Below, one piece after another: positions 8,196-17,197 of a stretch of DNA of 64,000 bases. A model generated the notes under the pieces. That model was not told the DNA's origin. It did not search any database and saw only the letters and a list, made by a program, of their open reading frames with translations. A program made the position numbers and the translations under genes. The stretch comes from UBA1757 sp963617485 (lineage in GTDB: Bacteria > Bacteroidota > Bacteroidia > Bacteroidales > UBA1402), in assembly GCA_963617485.1 (NCBI GenBank), contig CAVEPA010000001.1, positions 181,211 to 245,210 of the forward strand. The letters run 5' to 3'. Position 1 is the stretch's first letter. Each line of letters opens with the position of its first letter.

Positions 8196-9524
8196 TTAAT
8201 ACGCTGCAATGCTGCCGGTTCTTCCCTTGATACGTCCAGACTTGAGCAGACCATCGTAGTGACGCATCAACAAGTGACTTTCGATTTGTTGCAAAGTATC
8301 CAGTACAACACCTACCAAAATCAACAGAGAGGTACCTCCGAAGAACTGGGAGAAGCTGGTAGTGATACCCAGCATTTTGGCAAATACAGGCATGATAGCC
8401 ACGAAGGCCAGGAAGAATGAACCGGGCAAGGTGATTCTTGACATGACTTCGTCAATATAGTCGGCCGTTTTCTTGCCGGGTTTGACACCGGGGATGAAAC
8501 CGCCGTTGCGTTTCATGTCTTCTGCCATCTGTACCGGGTTGATGGTGATAGCCGTATAGAAGTAGGTAAACACAATAATCAAGATGGCATAAATGAGGTT
8601 ATACCACAAACCGTTGATATTGGTGATTGCCTGCCAGAAGGGGCTTGCACCGCCAGTGGTAGAGAAACGCATGAACATCAGAGGAATGAACATCAGGGCC
8701 TGGGCGAAGATGATAGGCATAACACCGGCAGCATTCACCTTGAGGGGCAGATACTGACGGGCACCGCCGTACTGTTTGTTGCCAACCACGCGCTTGGCAT
8801 ATTGTACGGGCACCTTGCGGGTTCCCTGTACCAACATGATGGCGAAAATGGTAACAGCCAAAAGCAAGACGATTTCAACCAGGAACATGATAAGACCACC
8901 GGCAGCTGTTTCGAAACGCGACAGGAATTCCTGAACCAAAGCCTGCGGGAAGCGGGCGATGATACCGATAAGGATGATCATGGAAATACCATTGCCGATA
9001 CCCTTGTCGGTGATACGTTCACCAAGCCAGAGGGTAAACATGCTACCCGCTGCCAAAAGAATCACTGAAGACAATCTGAACCAGAAACCCGAAGGAAGCG
9101 ATACGCCCTGAGCGCTCAAGTTAGCCAAGAAAGCGGGACCCTGGAGCAAAAGAATAGCCACTGTCAGATAACGGGTGTACTGATTCATTTTGCGACGGCC
9201 GCTTTCGCCTTCGCGCGCCAGCTTCTGGAAATAAGGTATAGCCATACCCAACAGCTGAATCACGATGGATGCCGAGATGTAGGGCATGATACCCAAGCCA
9301 AAGACAGAAGCATTCGAGAATGCACCACCAGTGAACATATCCAGCAAGGACATAATGCCCTCGCTGGTCTGTTGCTGGAGACCTATCAAAGAATTGGGAT
9401 CTATACCGGGAAGAACGATGAAGGTACCCAAACGGAACACTGCCACGAAAAGCAAAGTCGTGAGCAATCGGTCGCGGAGTTCTTCAATCTTCCAAATATT
9501 CTTTAATGTATCTATGAATTTCAT
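8196..9524 (-). CDS. secY: Protein translocase subunit SecY
   Basis: SecY, 442 residues, the channel of the Sec translocon. About ten hydrophobic segments are visible. Typical motifs are FRLGTFIVLPGIDP near the N terminus, GIGNGISMII in the middle and the cytosolic loop GFIPGVKPGKKT. It is between rplO and map. Because SecY inserts the signal-peptide proteins encoded downstream in this window, it is functionally linked to the SusCD and T9SS cargo only in this general way. Confidence 0.98.
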   Translation of the reverse strand: MKFIDTLKNIWKIEELRDRLLTTLLFVAVFRLGTFIVLPGIDPNSLIGLQQQTSEGIMSLLDMFTGGAFSNASVFGLGIMPYISASIVIQLLGMAIPYFQKLAREGESGRRKMNQYTRYLTVAILLLQGPAFLANLSAQGVSLPSGFWFRLSSVILLAAGSMFTLWLGERITDKGIGNGISMIILIGIIARFPQALVQEFLSRFETAAGGLIMFLVEIVLLLAVTIFAIMLVQGTRKVPVQYAKRVVGNKQYGGARQYLPLKVNAAGVMPIIFAQALMFIPLMFMRFSTTGGASPFWQAITNINGLWYNLIYAILIIVFTYFYTAITINPVQMAEDMKRNGGFIPGVKPGKKTADYIDEVMSRITLPGSFFLAFVAIMPVFAKMLGITTSFSQFFGGTSLLILVGVVLDTLQQIESHLLMRHYDGLLKSGRIKGRTGSIAAY

Positions 9525-9543
9525 CAGATTTGCTTTTTAAGGA

Positions 9544-10008
9544 TTAAGCTTCTTCTTCGACCATACCGTAAACCGTGGCCTTGCCGCCGGCTGCTTCAAT
9601 AGCCTTGATGGCAGAAGCAGAGAATGCGTTGGCAGTAACGTCCACAGCTGCAGTAAGTGTACCGTTGCCCAGGATCTTCACCAGCTGGGTAGCATTGATG
9701 AAGCCGGCATCCTGCAATACATCGAGGTCGATTTTGGTGATACCCTTATCGGCCAGGGCCTGCAAAGCGGAAATATTAACGGCTTTATATTCGATACGAT
9801 TGAAGTTCTTGAATCCAAACTTGGGCAAACGACGCTGCAAAGGCATCTGACCGCCTTCAAAACCGATTTTGTTCTTGTAACCGGATCTCGACTTGGCACC
9901 CTTGTGACCTCTGGTAGACGTACCGCCACGGCCAGAACCGGGACCACGACCAATGCGCTTACGAGTTTTAGTAGAACCTTCAGCAGGTTGCAAATTATTC
10001 AAGTTCAT
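9544..10008 (-). CDS. rplO: 50S ribosomal protein L15
   Basis: L15, 154 residues, a late-assembling 23S rRNA binder. The glycine- and arginine-rich N-terminal tail (RKRIGRGPGSGRGGTSTRG) and the core GFEGGQMPLQRRLPKFGF are canonical. The start is two bases after the rpmD stop, implying translational coupling. Confidence 0.98.
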   Translation of the reverse strand: MNLNNLQPAEGSTKTRKRIGRGPGSGRGGTSTRGHKGAKSRSGYKNKIGFEGGQMPLQRRLPKFGFKNFNRIEYKAVNISALQALADKGITKIDLDVLQDAGFINATQLVKILGNGTLTAAVDVTANAFSASAIKAIEAAGGKATVYGMVEEEA

Positions 10009-10010
10009 AT

Positions 10011-10190
10011 TTAGTCCTCCACAATTTTCACTAAGTGTTTAACTTTATTCACCATTCCAAGGATGGCTGGAGTGGCTTCATGCTCTACAACCTGGTTCAT
10101 CTTCTTGATACCCAGAGATACCAAAGTTTTCTTCTGAACAGCAGGTGCGCCAATCTGGCTTTTTACTTGCTTGATTTTTATAGTTGCCAT
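10011..10190 (-). CDS. rpmD: 50S ribosomal protein L30
   Basis: A 59-residue gene, easily overlooked because of its size. Read on the minus strand from the ATG at 10188-10190 it begins MATIKIKQVKSQIGAP and contains the family LVSLGIKKMNQVVEHEATPA and MVNKVKHLV segments. It lies between rpsE and rplO, as expected in the spc segment. I checked every codon; the frame is open and ends in TAA. Confidence 0.97.
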   Translation of the reverse strand: MATIKIKQVKSQIGAPAVQKKTLVSLGIKKMNQVVEHEATPAILGMVNKVKHLVKIVED

Positions 10191-10201
10191 GATGATTCTC
10201 C

Positions 10202-10720
10202 TTATCCTTTAAATACACGTTCAACAGAAATACCACGGGTCTTGGCCACCTGATAGGCATCGCGCATTTCGCCCAAGGCCATAAAGGTAGCTTTCACCAG
10301 GTTGTGGGGGTTGGATGAACCTTTGGATTTGGCCAACACGTCGGTAATACCGGCACTTTCCAATACAGCACGCATAGCACCACCAGCCTTCAGACCGGTA
10401 CCGTGCGAAGCGGGAATCAGAATAACTTCAGCACCGCCGAACTTGTAGCTCTGTTCGTGAGGAACAGTACCTTTCAGTACGGGAACCTTAATCAAGTTCT
10501 TCTTGGCAGCTTCGGTACCCTTAGCAATGGCAGCGGTAACTTCGCCGGCCTTGCCCAGACCATAACCGATGACACCGTTTTCGTTACCTACCACTACAAT
10601 GGCGGCAAAACTGAAAGCGCGACCACCCTTGGTTACCTTGGTAACACGATTGATTGCTACCAATCTGTCTTTCAACTCTAAATCGTTCGTCGATTTAACT
10701 CTATTTATATGTCCTGCCAT
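10202..10720 (-). CDS. rpsE: 30S ribosomal protein S5
   Basis: S5, 172 residues, involved in decoding accuracy and mRNA unwinding. The double-stranded-RNA-binding-like N-terminal domain (RVTKVTKGGRAFSFAAIVV) and the GYGLGKAGEV and PASHGTGLKAGGA motifs are intact. Standard position between rplR and rpmD. Confidence 0.98.
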   Translation of the reverse strand: MAGHINRVKSTNDLELKDRLVAINRVTKVTKGGRAFSFAAIVVVGNENGVIGYGLGKAGEVTAAIAKGTEAAKKNLIKVPVLKGTVPHEQSYKFGGAEVILIPASHGTGLKAGGAMRAVLESAGITDVLAKSKGSSNPHNLVKATFMALGEMRDAYQVAKTRGISVERVFKG

Positions 10721-10725
10721 CTTGA

Positions 10726-11070
10726 TTAAAATTTAAGACCGCCTTTACGTGCGGCATCAGCCAATTCCTTAATTCTACCGTGATACAAATAACCGTTGCG
10801 GTCGAAAACCACTTTTGTGATACCTGCTTCCATAGCATTCTTGGCGGCCATTTCACCGACCTTGATAGCCTGGTCTTTCTTGCCAACCTTTTCTTCCAGT
10901 TTCAGGGAAGAAGCAGAAGCCAAGGTCTTGCCGGCATTGTCGTCGATAAACTGAACGTAAATTTGCTTGTTACTTCTGAAAACAGTCATACGGGGAGCTT
11001 CAGACGTACCGAAAATCTTGGCACGAACACGGGCCTTGATTTTAATTCTTCTTATTTCTTTCGTTGTCAT
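10726..11070 (-). CDS. rplR: 50S ribosomal protein L18
   Basis: L18, 114 residues, a 5S rRNA binder in the central protuberance. Visible family features are RVRAKIFGTSEAPRMTVFRS, YVQFIDD, and VVFDRNGYLYHGRIKELADAA (quoted in part). It is 22 bases after rplF and 5 bases before rpsE. No anomalies. Confidence 0.98.
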   Translation of the reverse strand: MTTKEIRRIKIKARVRAKIFGTSEAPRMTVFRSNKQIYVQFIDDNAGKTLASASSLKLEEKVGKKDQAIKVGEMAAKNAMEAGITKVVFDRNGYLYHGRIKELADAARKGGLKF

Positions 11071-11092
11071 AATCTATGCTGTTTTAAGATGA

Positions 11093-11650
11093 TTATTTCT
11101 TGGAAGCAGACTTACCGGCCTTTCTACGTACCAATTCACCTTCGAAGCGTACACCTTTACCCTTGTAAGGTTCGGGACGACGGAACGAACGGATCTTGGC
11201 GCAAACCTGACCAAGCAACTGCTTATCGCAAGATTCGAGATAAATCATCGGGTTTTTGTTTCTTTCTGTCTTGGCATCCACCTTTACTTCGGCGGGCAAT
11301 ACCAACCAGATTTCGTGGGTATAACCCAAAGCCAGCTTAAGCACCTGACCTTCGGCGGTAGCACGGTAACCAACGCCGACCAATTCGAGCGAGCTGCGGA
11401 AACCTTCAGAAACACCAACTACCATATTATGAATCAACGCACGATACAAACCATGCTGAGCGCGGCTTTCTTTTTCGTCGTTAGAACGAGCCACAACTAC
11501 ATGAGCATCTTCTACACTTACAGAAATACCGGGATTAACCTGCTGGGTCATGGTACCCTTGGGGCCCTTGACGGTAACCAGATTATCAGCACTTACTGTA
11601 ACAGTAACGCCCTGAGGAAGAGCGATAGGCAATTTACCAATTCTTGACAT
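11093..11650 (-). CDS. rplF: 50S ribosomal protein L6
   Basis: L6, 185 residues, near the GTPase-associated centre. It begins MSRIGKLPIALPQGV, and the C-terminal signature EPYKGKGVRF is present. The two tandem L6 folds fit the length. Follows rpsH in the usual spc order. Confidence 0.98.
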   Translation of the reverse strand: MSRIGKLPIALPQGVTVTVSADNLVTVKGPKGTMTQQVNPGISVSVEDAHVVVARSNDEKESRAQHGLYRALIHNMVVGVSEGFRSSLELVGVGYRATAEGQVLKLALGYTHEIWLVLPAEVKVDAKTERNKNPMIYLESCDKQLLGQVCAKIRSFRRPEPYKGKGVRFEGELVRRKAGKSASKK

Positions 11651-11667
11651 AGCAATCTCCTCCTACA

Positions 11668-12066
11668 TTAATAAACGAAACACAAAACTTCGCCACCGAG
11701 CTTCTGTTCCTTAGCTTCCTTGTCGGTCATAACACCCTTGGAAGTGGACAGGATGGCGATACCCAAACCGTTCAAAACGCGGGGCATCTCACGATAGCCA
11801 ACGTATTTACGAAGACCGGGGGTAGATACACGGGTCAACGACTTGATGGCATTGACTTTAGTTGCGGGGTCGTATTTCAAGGCTATCTTGATATTGCCTT
11901 GGGGGCCGACTTCTTCTTCGAACTTATAGTTCAAGATGTAACCCTTTTGAAAAAGGATTTTGGTGATTTCCTTCTTCAAGTTTGACGCGGGAACATCCAC
12001 TACACGATGACCGGCAGTGATAGCGTTCCTCAATCTTGTCAGATAATCTGCAATAGGATCTGTCAT
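11668..12066 (-). CDS. rpsH: 30S ribosomal protein S8
   Basis: S8, 132 residues, a primary 16S rRNA binder. The N terminus MTDPIADYLTRLRNA and the C-terminal ILSTSKGVMTDKEA are canonical. In E. coli, S8 represses the spc operon at the L5 gene; no equivalent target can be assigned here. A 67-base spacer before this gene holds a small hairpin (12088-12101). Confidence 0.97.
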   Translation of the reverse strand: MTDPIADYLTRLRNAITAGHRVVDVPASNLKKEITKILFQKGYILNYKFEEEVGPQGNIKIALKYDPATKVNAIKSLTRVSTPGLRKYVGYREMPRVLNGLGIAILSTSKGVMTDKEAKEQKLGGEVLCFVY

Positions 12067-12087
12067 GATGATTTGAATTTAAATTGA

Positions 12088-12101
12088 TCCGGGCAACCGG
12101 A
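12088..12101 (-). other. Small hairpin in the rpsN-rpsH spacer
   Basis: A 5-bp stem TCCGG/CCGGA with a four-base loop, in the AT-rich spacer between rpsN and rpsH. It is too weak for a terminator and has no T tract. It may be a processing or regulatory element, or nothing. Confidence 0.25.
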
Positions 12102-12133
12102 CAATATTTAATTAACACTGAAAAATATTCTGC

Positions 12134-12403
12134 TTACCAGCTAGCTTTCTTAACACCCGGAATAAGACCCTTGGATGCCATTTCACGGAACTGAATACGC
12201 GAAATGCCGAACTGTCTGATGTATCCTCTAGGACGACCGGTCATTTTGCAACGGTTGTGGATACGGGTCGGACAAGAATTCTTGGGCAGGTCTTGAAGAG
12301 CTTCGTAATTGCCTTCGGCCTTGAGCTGTTTTCTCTTCTCGGCGTACTTGGCAATGAGTTGGGCACGTCTAACCTCACGGGCTTTCATTGATTCTTTTGC
12401 CAT
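12134..12403 (-). CDS. rpsN: 30S ribosomal protein S14 (zinc-free long form)
   Basis: S14, 89 residues, in the head of the small subunit. This is the long C-minus form: only two cysteines remain (NSCPTRIHNRCKMTGRPRG), not the two CxxC pairs of the 61-residue zinc form. The C terminus GLIPGVKKASW is canonical. Lies between rplE and rpsH. Confidence 0.97.
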   Translation of the reverse strand: MAKESMKAREVRRAQLIAKYAEKRKQLKAEGNYEALQDLPKNSCPTRIHNRCKMTGRPRGYIRQFGISRIQFREMASKGLIPGVKKASW

Positions 12404-12421
12404 AACTATACTTGCTTTAAA

Positions 12422-12964
12422 TTATTTCTTGAAAGGCAAACCGAACTCTCTCAGCAAGGCAAAGCCTTCTTCGTCGGTGTTGGCACTGGTTACAAAAGTG
12501 ATGTTCATACCCATCAGACGCTCGATGTTGTCGATGTTGATTTCAGGGAAGATAATCTGTTCCTGAATACCCAAGGTATAGTTACCACGGCCGTCCATTC
12601 TGCTTTCGATACCCTTGAAGTCGCGGATACGGGGCAGAGCAACGCGCACGAGCTTTTCGAGGAACTCGTACATCTGCTCACGACGGAGAGTTACCATAAC
12701 GCCTACAGGCATTTTCTTACGCAACTTGAAGTTGGCGATGTCTTTGCGGGAAACGGTAGCCACGGCCTTCTGACCGGTGATGGCAGTGATTTCAGCAATG
12801 GCGGTGTCGATAATCTTCTTGTCGGCAACGGCAATACCCAAACCTTGGTTGATGACAATCTTCTTCAACTTAGGTACTTGCATAACCGTATGATAGCCAA
12901 ATTCCTTGACTAACAAGGGAACGATGCGATCCTTATAATCTTGTTTGAGACTTGCTGTATTCAT
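12422..12964 (-). CDS. rplE: 50S ribosomal protein L5
   Basis: L5, 180 residues, binds 5S rRNA and contacts P-site tRNA. Family segments VPKLKKIVINQGLG, TVSRKDIANFKLRKKMPVG and MDGRGNYTLGIQEQ are seen. Its ATG (12962-12964) overlaps the rplX stop codon by one base in a TAATG arrangement, a classic coupling signal. Confidence 0.98.
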   Translation of the reverse strand: MNTASLKQDYKDRIVPLLVKEFGYHTVMQVPKLKKIVINQGLGIAVADKKIIDTAIAEITAITGQKAVATVSRKDIANFKLRKKMPVGVMVTLRREQMYEFLEKLVRVALPRIRDFKGIESRMDGRGNYTLGIQEQIIFPEINIDNIERLMGMNITFVTSANTDEEGFALLREFGLPFKK

Positions 12965-13284
12965 TATTTGATCTCCTCTCCTGAAATTTTGGAAATACGA
13001 ACTAACTTGCCTTCAGCATTGCGAACACGACCGATACGGGTGGGCTTGCCCGACTTGGGATCCACGGGGTTCAGGTTCGAAATGTGAACGGGAGCTTCTT
13101 TCTTCAAGATACCGCCTTGAGGGCTTTTGGCATTGGGTTTGGTATGCTTGGACACCATATTGACACCTTCTACAATAGCGCGCTGCTTGTCTACATCAAC
13201 AGACAATACGCGGCCAGTCTTGCCTTTGTCTTCGCCGGTGTTTACATAAACGGTATCACCTTTTCTGATATGTAACTTACTCAT
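12964..13284 (-). CDS. rplX: 50S ribosomal protein L24
   Basis: L24, 106 residues, an early assembly initiator near the tunnel exit. The KOW motif is evident (RKGDTVYVNTGEDKGKTGRV). It shares one base with the start of rplE. Normal length and order (rplN-rplX-rplE). Confidence 0.98.
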   Translation of the reverse strand: MSKLHIRKGDTVYVNTGEDKGKTGRVLSVDVDKQRAIVEGVNMVSKHTKPNAKSPQGGILKKEAPVHISNLNPVDPKSGKPTRIGRVRNAEGKLVRISKISGEEIK

Positions 13285-13302
13285 AATTCTATCTGCTGAT
13301 TA

Positions 13303-13668
13303 TTAAAGTACTTCCGGAGCCAAAGAAACAATCTTCATGTTAGAGGTACGAAGTTCACGGGCTACAGGGCCGAAGATACGGCTGCCGCGGAGTTCGTTGG
13401 AGTTGTTCAACATGACGCATGCATTGTCGTCGAAACGGATGTAAGAACCATCAGGTCTTTTGATTTCCTTCTTGGTACGAACAACGATGGCTTTCGACAC
13501 AACACCTTTCTTGATATCACTGGACGGGATAACTTTCTTTACCGCTACCACGATAATATCCCCAACAGTTGCATAGCGCTTGCCGGTACCGCCCAGTACG
13601 CGGATACACAAAACTTCCTTGGCGCCACTGTTGTCGGCTACATTAAGTCTGGTTTCTGTCTGTATCAT
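13303..13668 (-). CDS. rplN: 50S ribosomal protein L14
   Basis: L14, 121 residues, at the subunit interface. MIQTETRLNVADNSGAKEV and the C-terminal FGPVARELR are hallmarks. Its ATG is two bases after the rpsQ stop, implying coupling. Confidence 0.98.
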   Translation of the reverse strand: MIQTETRLNVADNSGAKEVLCIRVLGGTGKRYATVGDIIVVAVKKVIPSSDIKKGVVSKAIVVRTKKEIKRPDGSYIRFDDNACVMLNNSNELRGSRIFGPVARELRTSNMKIVSLAPEVL

Positions 13669-13670
13669 AA

Positions 13671-13925
13671 TTATTTGGCTCTTTCAACGATTTCAACTAA
13701 TCTCCATCTTTTGGTCTTGCTCAACGGACGGGTTTCCATAATTTTTACGGTGTCACCCACGTTGCACTCATTCTTTTCGTCATGAGCATAGTACTTTTTG
13801 GTCTTGCTGACGAATTTCTGGTAGATAGGGTGCTTCTCCTTGAACTTGGCAGCTACCACAATGGTCTTGTCGCCTTTGTTGCTGATAACAACGCCCTGTC
13901 TTTCTTTTCTTAAATTTCTTTCCAT
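13671..13925 (-). CDS. rpsQ: 30S ribosomal protein S17
   Basis: S17, 84 residues, an OB-fold 16S rRNA binder. The frame is open further upstream to 13964, but that would overlap rpmC; the internal ATG at 13925 gives the canonical MERNLRKERQGVVISNKG start and a 7-base gap after rpmC. KTIVVAAKFKEKHPIY and METRPLSKTKRWRL are typical. Confidence 0.95.
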   Translation of the reverse strand: MERNLRKERQGVVISNKGDKTIVVAAKFKEKHPIYQKFVSKTKKYYAHDEKNECNVGDTVKIMETRPLSKTKRWRLVEIVERAK

Positions 13926-13932
13926 CAGACTA

Positions 13933-14136
13933 TTAATTAGCTTGTTCTTGTTTACTTCTTTCATTTACAACGGTCTTCAAACGCGCAATAAGTCTACGGG
14001 CATCCTTAATCTGCATGGGATTATCCAGCGGAGAGATGCTGTGTTGAAGTTCCAAAGTGCTCAAGCGAGTGGTCTCGGCATCAATACGGTCCAAGAGTTC
14101 CTTGGTCGTCAGTTCTCTTACTTCTTTGATCTTCAT
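13933..14136 (-). CDS. rpmC: 50S ribosomal protein L29
   Basis: L29, 67 residues, a helical hairpin at the tunnel exit where targeting factors dock. MKIKEVRELTTKELLDRI and the basic helix DARRLIARLKTV fit the family. Begins five bases after rplP. Confidence 0.97.
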   Translation of the reverse strand: MKIKEVRELTTKELLDRIDAETTRLSTLELQHSISPLDNPMQIKDARRLIARLKTVVNERSKQEQAN

Positions 14137-14141
14137 AAGGC

Positions 14142-14573
14142 TTAAACGTTTTGAGATTCATCATAATCCCGTCTCACAACGAGCTTGGTTTTAACAGGCA
14201 ATTTCTGAGCAGCCAAACGCAATGCTTCCTTTGCCACTTCGAAGGAAACCCCTTCAACTTCAATCAGAATTCTACCAGGAGTAACAGGAGCAACATAGCC
14301 TTCTACATTACCCTTACCTTTACCCATACGCACTTCAGCAGGCTTCTTGGTATAAGGTTTGTCCGGGAAAATACGGATCCATATCTGACCTTGACGTTGC
14401 ATATAACGAGTTACAGCGATACGTGCAGCTTCAATCTGAGGTGCTGTAATCCATTTATTTTCCAAGGTTTTAATTCCAAAAGAACCGAACGCCAATTGGT
14501 TACCACGCTGAGCCATACCTTTCATGCGGCCCTTTTGCGGTCTTCTGAATTTTGTTCTTTTCGGTTGTAACAT
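14142..14573 (-). CDS. rplP: 50S ribosomal protein L16
   Basis: L16, 143 residues, next to the A-site tRNA elbow. MLQPKRTKFRRPQKGRMKG and the conserved RMGKGKGNVEGYVAPV segment are present. Normal length and order between rpsC and rpmC. Confidence 0.98.
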   Translation of the reverse strand: MLQPKRTKFRRPQKGRMKGMAQRGNQLAFGSFGIKTLENKWITAPQIEAARIAVTRYMQRQGQIWIRIFPDKPYTKKPAEVRMGKGKGNVEGYVAPVTPGRILIEVEGVSFEVAKEALRLAAQKLPVKTKLVVRRDYDESQNV

Positions 14574-14587
14574 CTTGTGATTCTACG

Positions 14588-15334
14588 TTAACGGTTATTA
14601 TTACTTTTTTTCTTACGGAAGCCTCTACGGTCATCGCGACGTTCGCTACCAGCATTGTTGCCATGGGTATTTTCCTTGACAGCTGCAAACTGGGGAGCCA
14701 AATCCACTTTACCGTAAACTTCACCACGGCAGATCCACACCTTGATACCAATCAGTCCGACCTTGGTCAAGGCTTCGGCCTGAGCGTAATCGATGTCAGC
14801 ACGGAAAGTGTGCAGAGGGGTACGACCTTCCTTAATCATTTCAGAGCGGGCCATTTCAGCACCGTTCAGACGACCTGCCACAAGCACCTTGATACCTTCG
14901 GCACCCATGCGCATAGTAGATGCAACGGCCATCTTCACTGCGCGACGGTAAGCTATCTTGCCTTCGATCTGACGAGCGATATTGTTGGCAACGATAACTG
15001 CGTCAAGTTCAGGACGCTTGATTTCGAAAATATTGATTTGAACGTCTTTGTCGGTAATCTTCTTCAGCTCTTCTTTCAGCTTGTCAACTTCTTGACCGCC
15101 CTTACCGATAATGATACCCGGACGTGCTGTACAAACGGTGATGGTTACCAACTTCAAAGTGCGTTCGATAACAATACGAGATACACTTGCTTTGGCCAAA
15201 CGGGCATTCAGATACTTGCGGATCTTGCTGTCCTCCAACAAGGTGTCTCCATAGTTATCACCACCATACCAATTGGAATCCCAACCTTTGATGATACCTA
15301 AGCGGTTAGCTACTGGATTAACTTTCTGTCCCAT
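14588..15334 (-). CDS. rpsC: 30S ribosomal protein S3
   Basis: S3, 248 residues, at the mRNA entry site with helicase activity. The N terminus MGQKVNPVANRLGIIKGWDS, the KH motif GIIIGKGGQEVDKL and the C-terminal KVGLIGIKVWI segment are all clear. The C terminus is extended and Arg/Asn/Lys-rich (RRDDRRGFRKKKSNNNR). Follows rplV by three bases. Confidence 0.98.
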   Translation of the reverse strand: MGQKVNPVANRLGIIKGWDSNWYGGDNYGDTLLEDSKIRKYLNARLAKASVSRIVIERTLKLVTITVCTARPGIIIGKGGQEVDKLKEELKKITDKDVQINIFEIKRPELDAVIVANNIARQIEGKIAYRRAVKMAVASTMRMGAEGIKVLVAGRLNGAEMARSEMIKEGRTPLHTFRADIDYAQAEALTKVGLIGIKVWICRGEVYGKVDLAPQFAAVKENTHGNNAGSERRDDRRGFRKKKSNNNR

Positions 15335-15337
15335 TGG

Positions 15338-15766
15338 TTACTGATTTTGCGTGTTAGTATTGTTGTTTTCTTCTTTCTTGATAGAATCGATGGCCAAATA
15401 CACGTGGTTGGAACGCTTGCGGATTCTGTAACCTCTACCTTGAGGGGCTGGACGCAGTCTCTTGAGCATCATAGCTGAATCGACTTTAATTTCGCTAACG
15501 TACAATTCGCCGGCTTCGGCTTTACGTTCGTTCTTCTGTTCCCAGTTAGAGATGGCGGAACGGAGCAGTTTTTCCATACGGGCAGCGGCCTCCTTGTTGG
15601 AGAACTTGAGCATACCCAGTGCGAGAAACACTTCTTTACCGCGAATCATGTCGGCAACAAGACGCATTTTGCGAGGCGATGTGGGAACACCGTTCAACTT
15701 GGCAAAATACATCGACTTCAAGGCTTCTTTCCTTGCGTCTGCTGCTAATCTTTTTCTTGCACCCAT
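15338..15766 (-). CDS. rplV: 50S ribosomal protein L22
   Basis: L22, 142 residues, whose hairpin lines the peptide tunnel. The core GVPTSPRKMRLVADMIRGK and the tunnel-lining RPAPQGRGYRIRKRSNH are recognisable. An N-terminal basic extension of about 20 residues and a short Asn-rich tail are present, common in Bacteroidota. Confidence 0.97.
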   Translation of the reverse strand: MGARKRLAADARKEALKSMYFAKLNGVPTSPRKMRLVADMIRGKEVFLALGMLKFSNKEAAARMEKLLRSAISNWEQKNERKAEAGELYVSEIKVDSAMMLKRLRPAPQGRGYRIRKRSNHVYLAIDSIKKEENNNTNTQNQ

Positions 15767-15781
15767 AGTTTATTTCTTTTT

Positions 15782-16048
15782 TTATTTTCTGTTTCCACTA
15801 TGGCCTCTGAAAGTACGCGTAGGAGAAAATTCGCCTAATTTGTGACCGACCATATTTTCGGTGATGTACACCGGAATAAATTTATTTCCATTGTGAACCG
15901 CGATGGTATGACCTACGAAGTCAGGAGAAATCATAGATGCACGCGACCAGGTCTTCACTACAGACTTCTTGCCCGATTCATTCATGGCAAGAATTCTCTT
16001 TTCCAATCTGGTGCTGATAAACGGTCCTTTCTTTAATGAACGACTCAT
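15782..16048 (-). CDS. rpsS: 30S ribosomal protein S19
   Basis: S19, 88 residues, in the head contacting S13 and 16S rRNA. MSRSLKKGPFI, VHNGNKFIPVYITENMVGHK and GEFSPTRTFRGH are canonical. Lies between rplB and rplV. Confidence 0.98.
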   Translation of the reverse strand: MSRSLKKGPFISTRLEKRILAMNESGKKSVVKTWSRASMISPDFVGHTIAVHNGNKFIPVYITENMVGHKLGEFSPTRTFRGHSGNRK

Positions 16049-16063
16049 AATATTACTGCTTTA

Positions 16064-16888
16064 TTATTTTTTTCTTCTTTCAATAATATACTTGTTCGAC
16101 AATTTCTTCGGAGCGCGAGTTTTCTTGCCCTTTGCCAACAAGCCCTTACGTGATCTAGGATGACCACCGGAAGCGCGGCCTTCACCACCACCCATGGGGT
16201 GGTCAACCGGGTTCATAACGACACCACGGTTTCTGGGACGACGGCCCAACCATCTTGAGCGGCCAGCCTTGCCTGAGCTTTCCAATCCGTGGTCGGCGTT
16301 ACCAACGCTACCAACAGTAGCCAGACAAGTAGAAAGAATCTTACGGATTTCACCCGAAGGCATACGGAGAACGGCATAATCGCCTTCTTTCGAAACCAAC
16401 TGGGCGAAAGCACCGGCCGAACGTACCATTTTGGCACCCTGACCGGGACGCAGTTCAATATTATGAATGACGGTACCTACAGGAATATTCTTGAGGGGAA
16501 GAGCATTGCCGACTTCGGGGGCTGCATTTTCGCCGGACAGAACAACCTGACCAACCTGCAAACCGTCGGGAGCCAACATATAGGCTTTTTCACCATCTGC
16601 ATAGAACAACAATGCGATACGGGCCGAACGGTTCGGATCGTATTCGATTGTCTTTACTGTTGCGGGAACACCATATTTATTTCTCTTGAAGTCGATAAAA
16701 CGGAACAACTTCTTGTGACCGCCACCGATATAGCGCATGGTCATCTTACCAGTGTGGTTACGGCCACCTGATTTTCTCATTCCGTAAACAAGAGATTTCT
16801 CCGGTGCTGATGCAGTGATATTTTCGAAAGCACCGATAACTTTGTGTCTCTGCCCTGGTGTAGAGGGCTTGAATTTACGTACTGCCAT
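16064..16888 (-). CDS. rplB: 50S ribosomal protein L2
   Basis: L2, 274 residues, required for subunit association and close to the peptidyl transferase centre. The C-terminal signature containing the essential histidine, MNPVDHPMGGGEG, is present, as is RNRGVVMNP. Length matches the family. Confidence 0.98.
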   Translation of the reverse strand: MAVRKFKPSTPGQRHKVIGAFENITASAPEKSLVYGMRKSGGRNHTGKMTMRYIGGGHKKLFRFIDFKRNKYGVPATVKTIEYDPNRSARIALLFYADGEKAYMLAPDGLQVGQVVLSGENAAPEVGNALPLKNIPVGTVIHNIELRPGQGAKMVRSAGAFAQLVSKEGDYAVLRMPSGEIRKILSTCLATVGSVGNADHGLESSGKAGRSRWLGRRPRNRGVVMNPVDHPMGGGEGRASGGHPRSRKGLLAKGKKTRAPKKLSNKYIIERRKK

Positions 16889-16893
16889 TTTAT

Positions 16894-17184
16894 TTAGATA
16901 TTGCTATAGAAATCAATAACATCGCCTTCCTTCAAGGTTACGATAGCCTTTTTGAAAGCAGAAGTCTTACCATTGATCATACCGCCACGGGTATAACGGC
17001 TCTTGTTCTTGGGACGGTAATTAGCAGTATTAACGTCGATAACAGTCACATTATACATTTTTTCAATCTCGCGGGCGATTTCAATCTTATTAGCTCCGGG
17101 TTGCACGCGGAAACCATAACGAGCCATCTTCTCAGAGACGGCTGTCATCTTTTCAGTTACGATAGGTTTAATAATAATTCCCAT
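16894..17184 (-). CDS. rplW: 50S ribosomal protein L23
   Basis: L23, 96 residues, the docking site for trigger factor and SRP at the tunnel exit. IIIKPIVTEKM near the start and YNVTVIDVNTANYRPKNK are typical. Follows rplD by 13 bases. Confidence 0.98.
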   Translation of the reverse strand: MGIIIKPIVTEKMTAVSEKMARYGFRVQPGANKIEIAREIEKMYNVTVIDVNTANYRPKNKSRYTRGGMINGKTSAFKKAIVTLKEGDVIDFYSNI

Positions 17185-17197
17185 TGTCTTGTTCTCC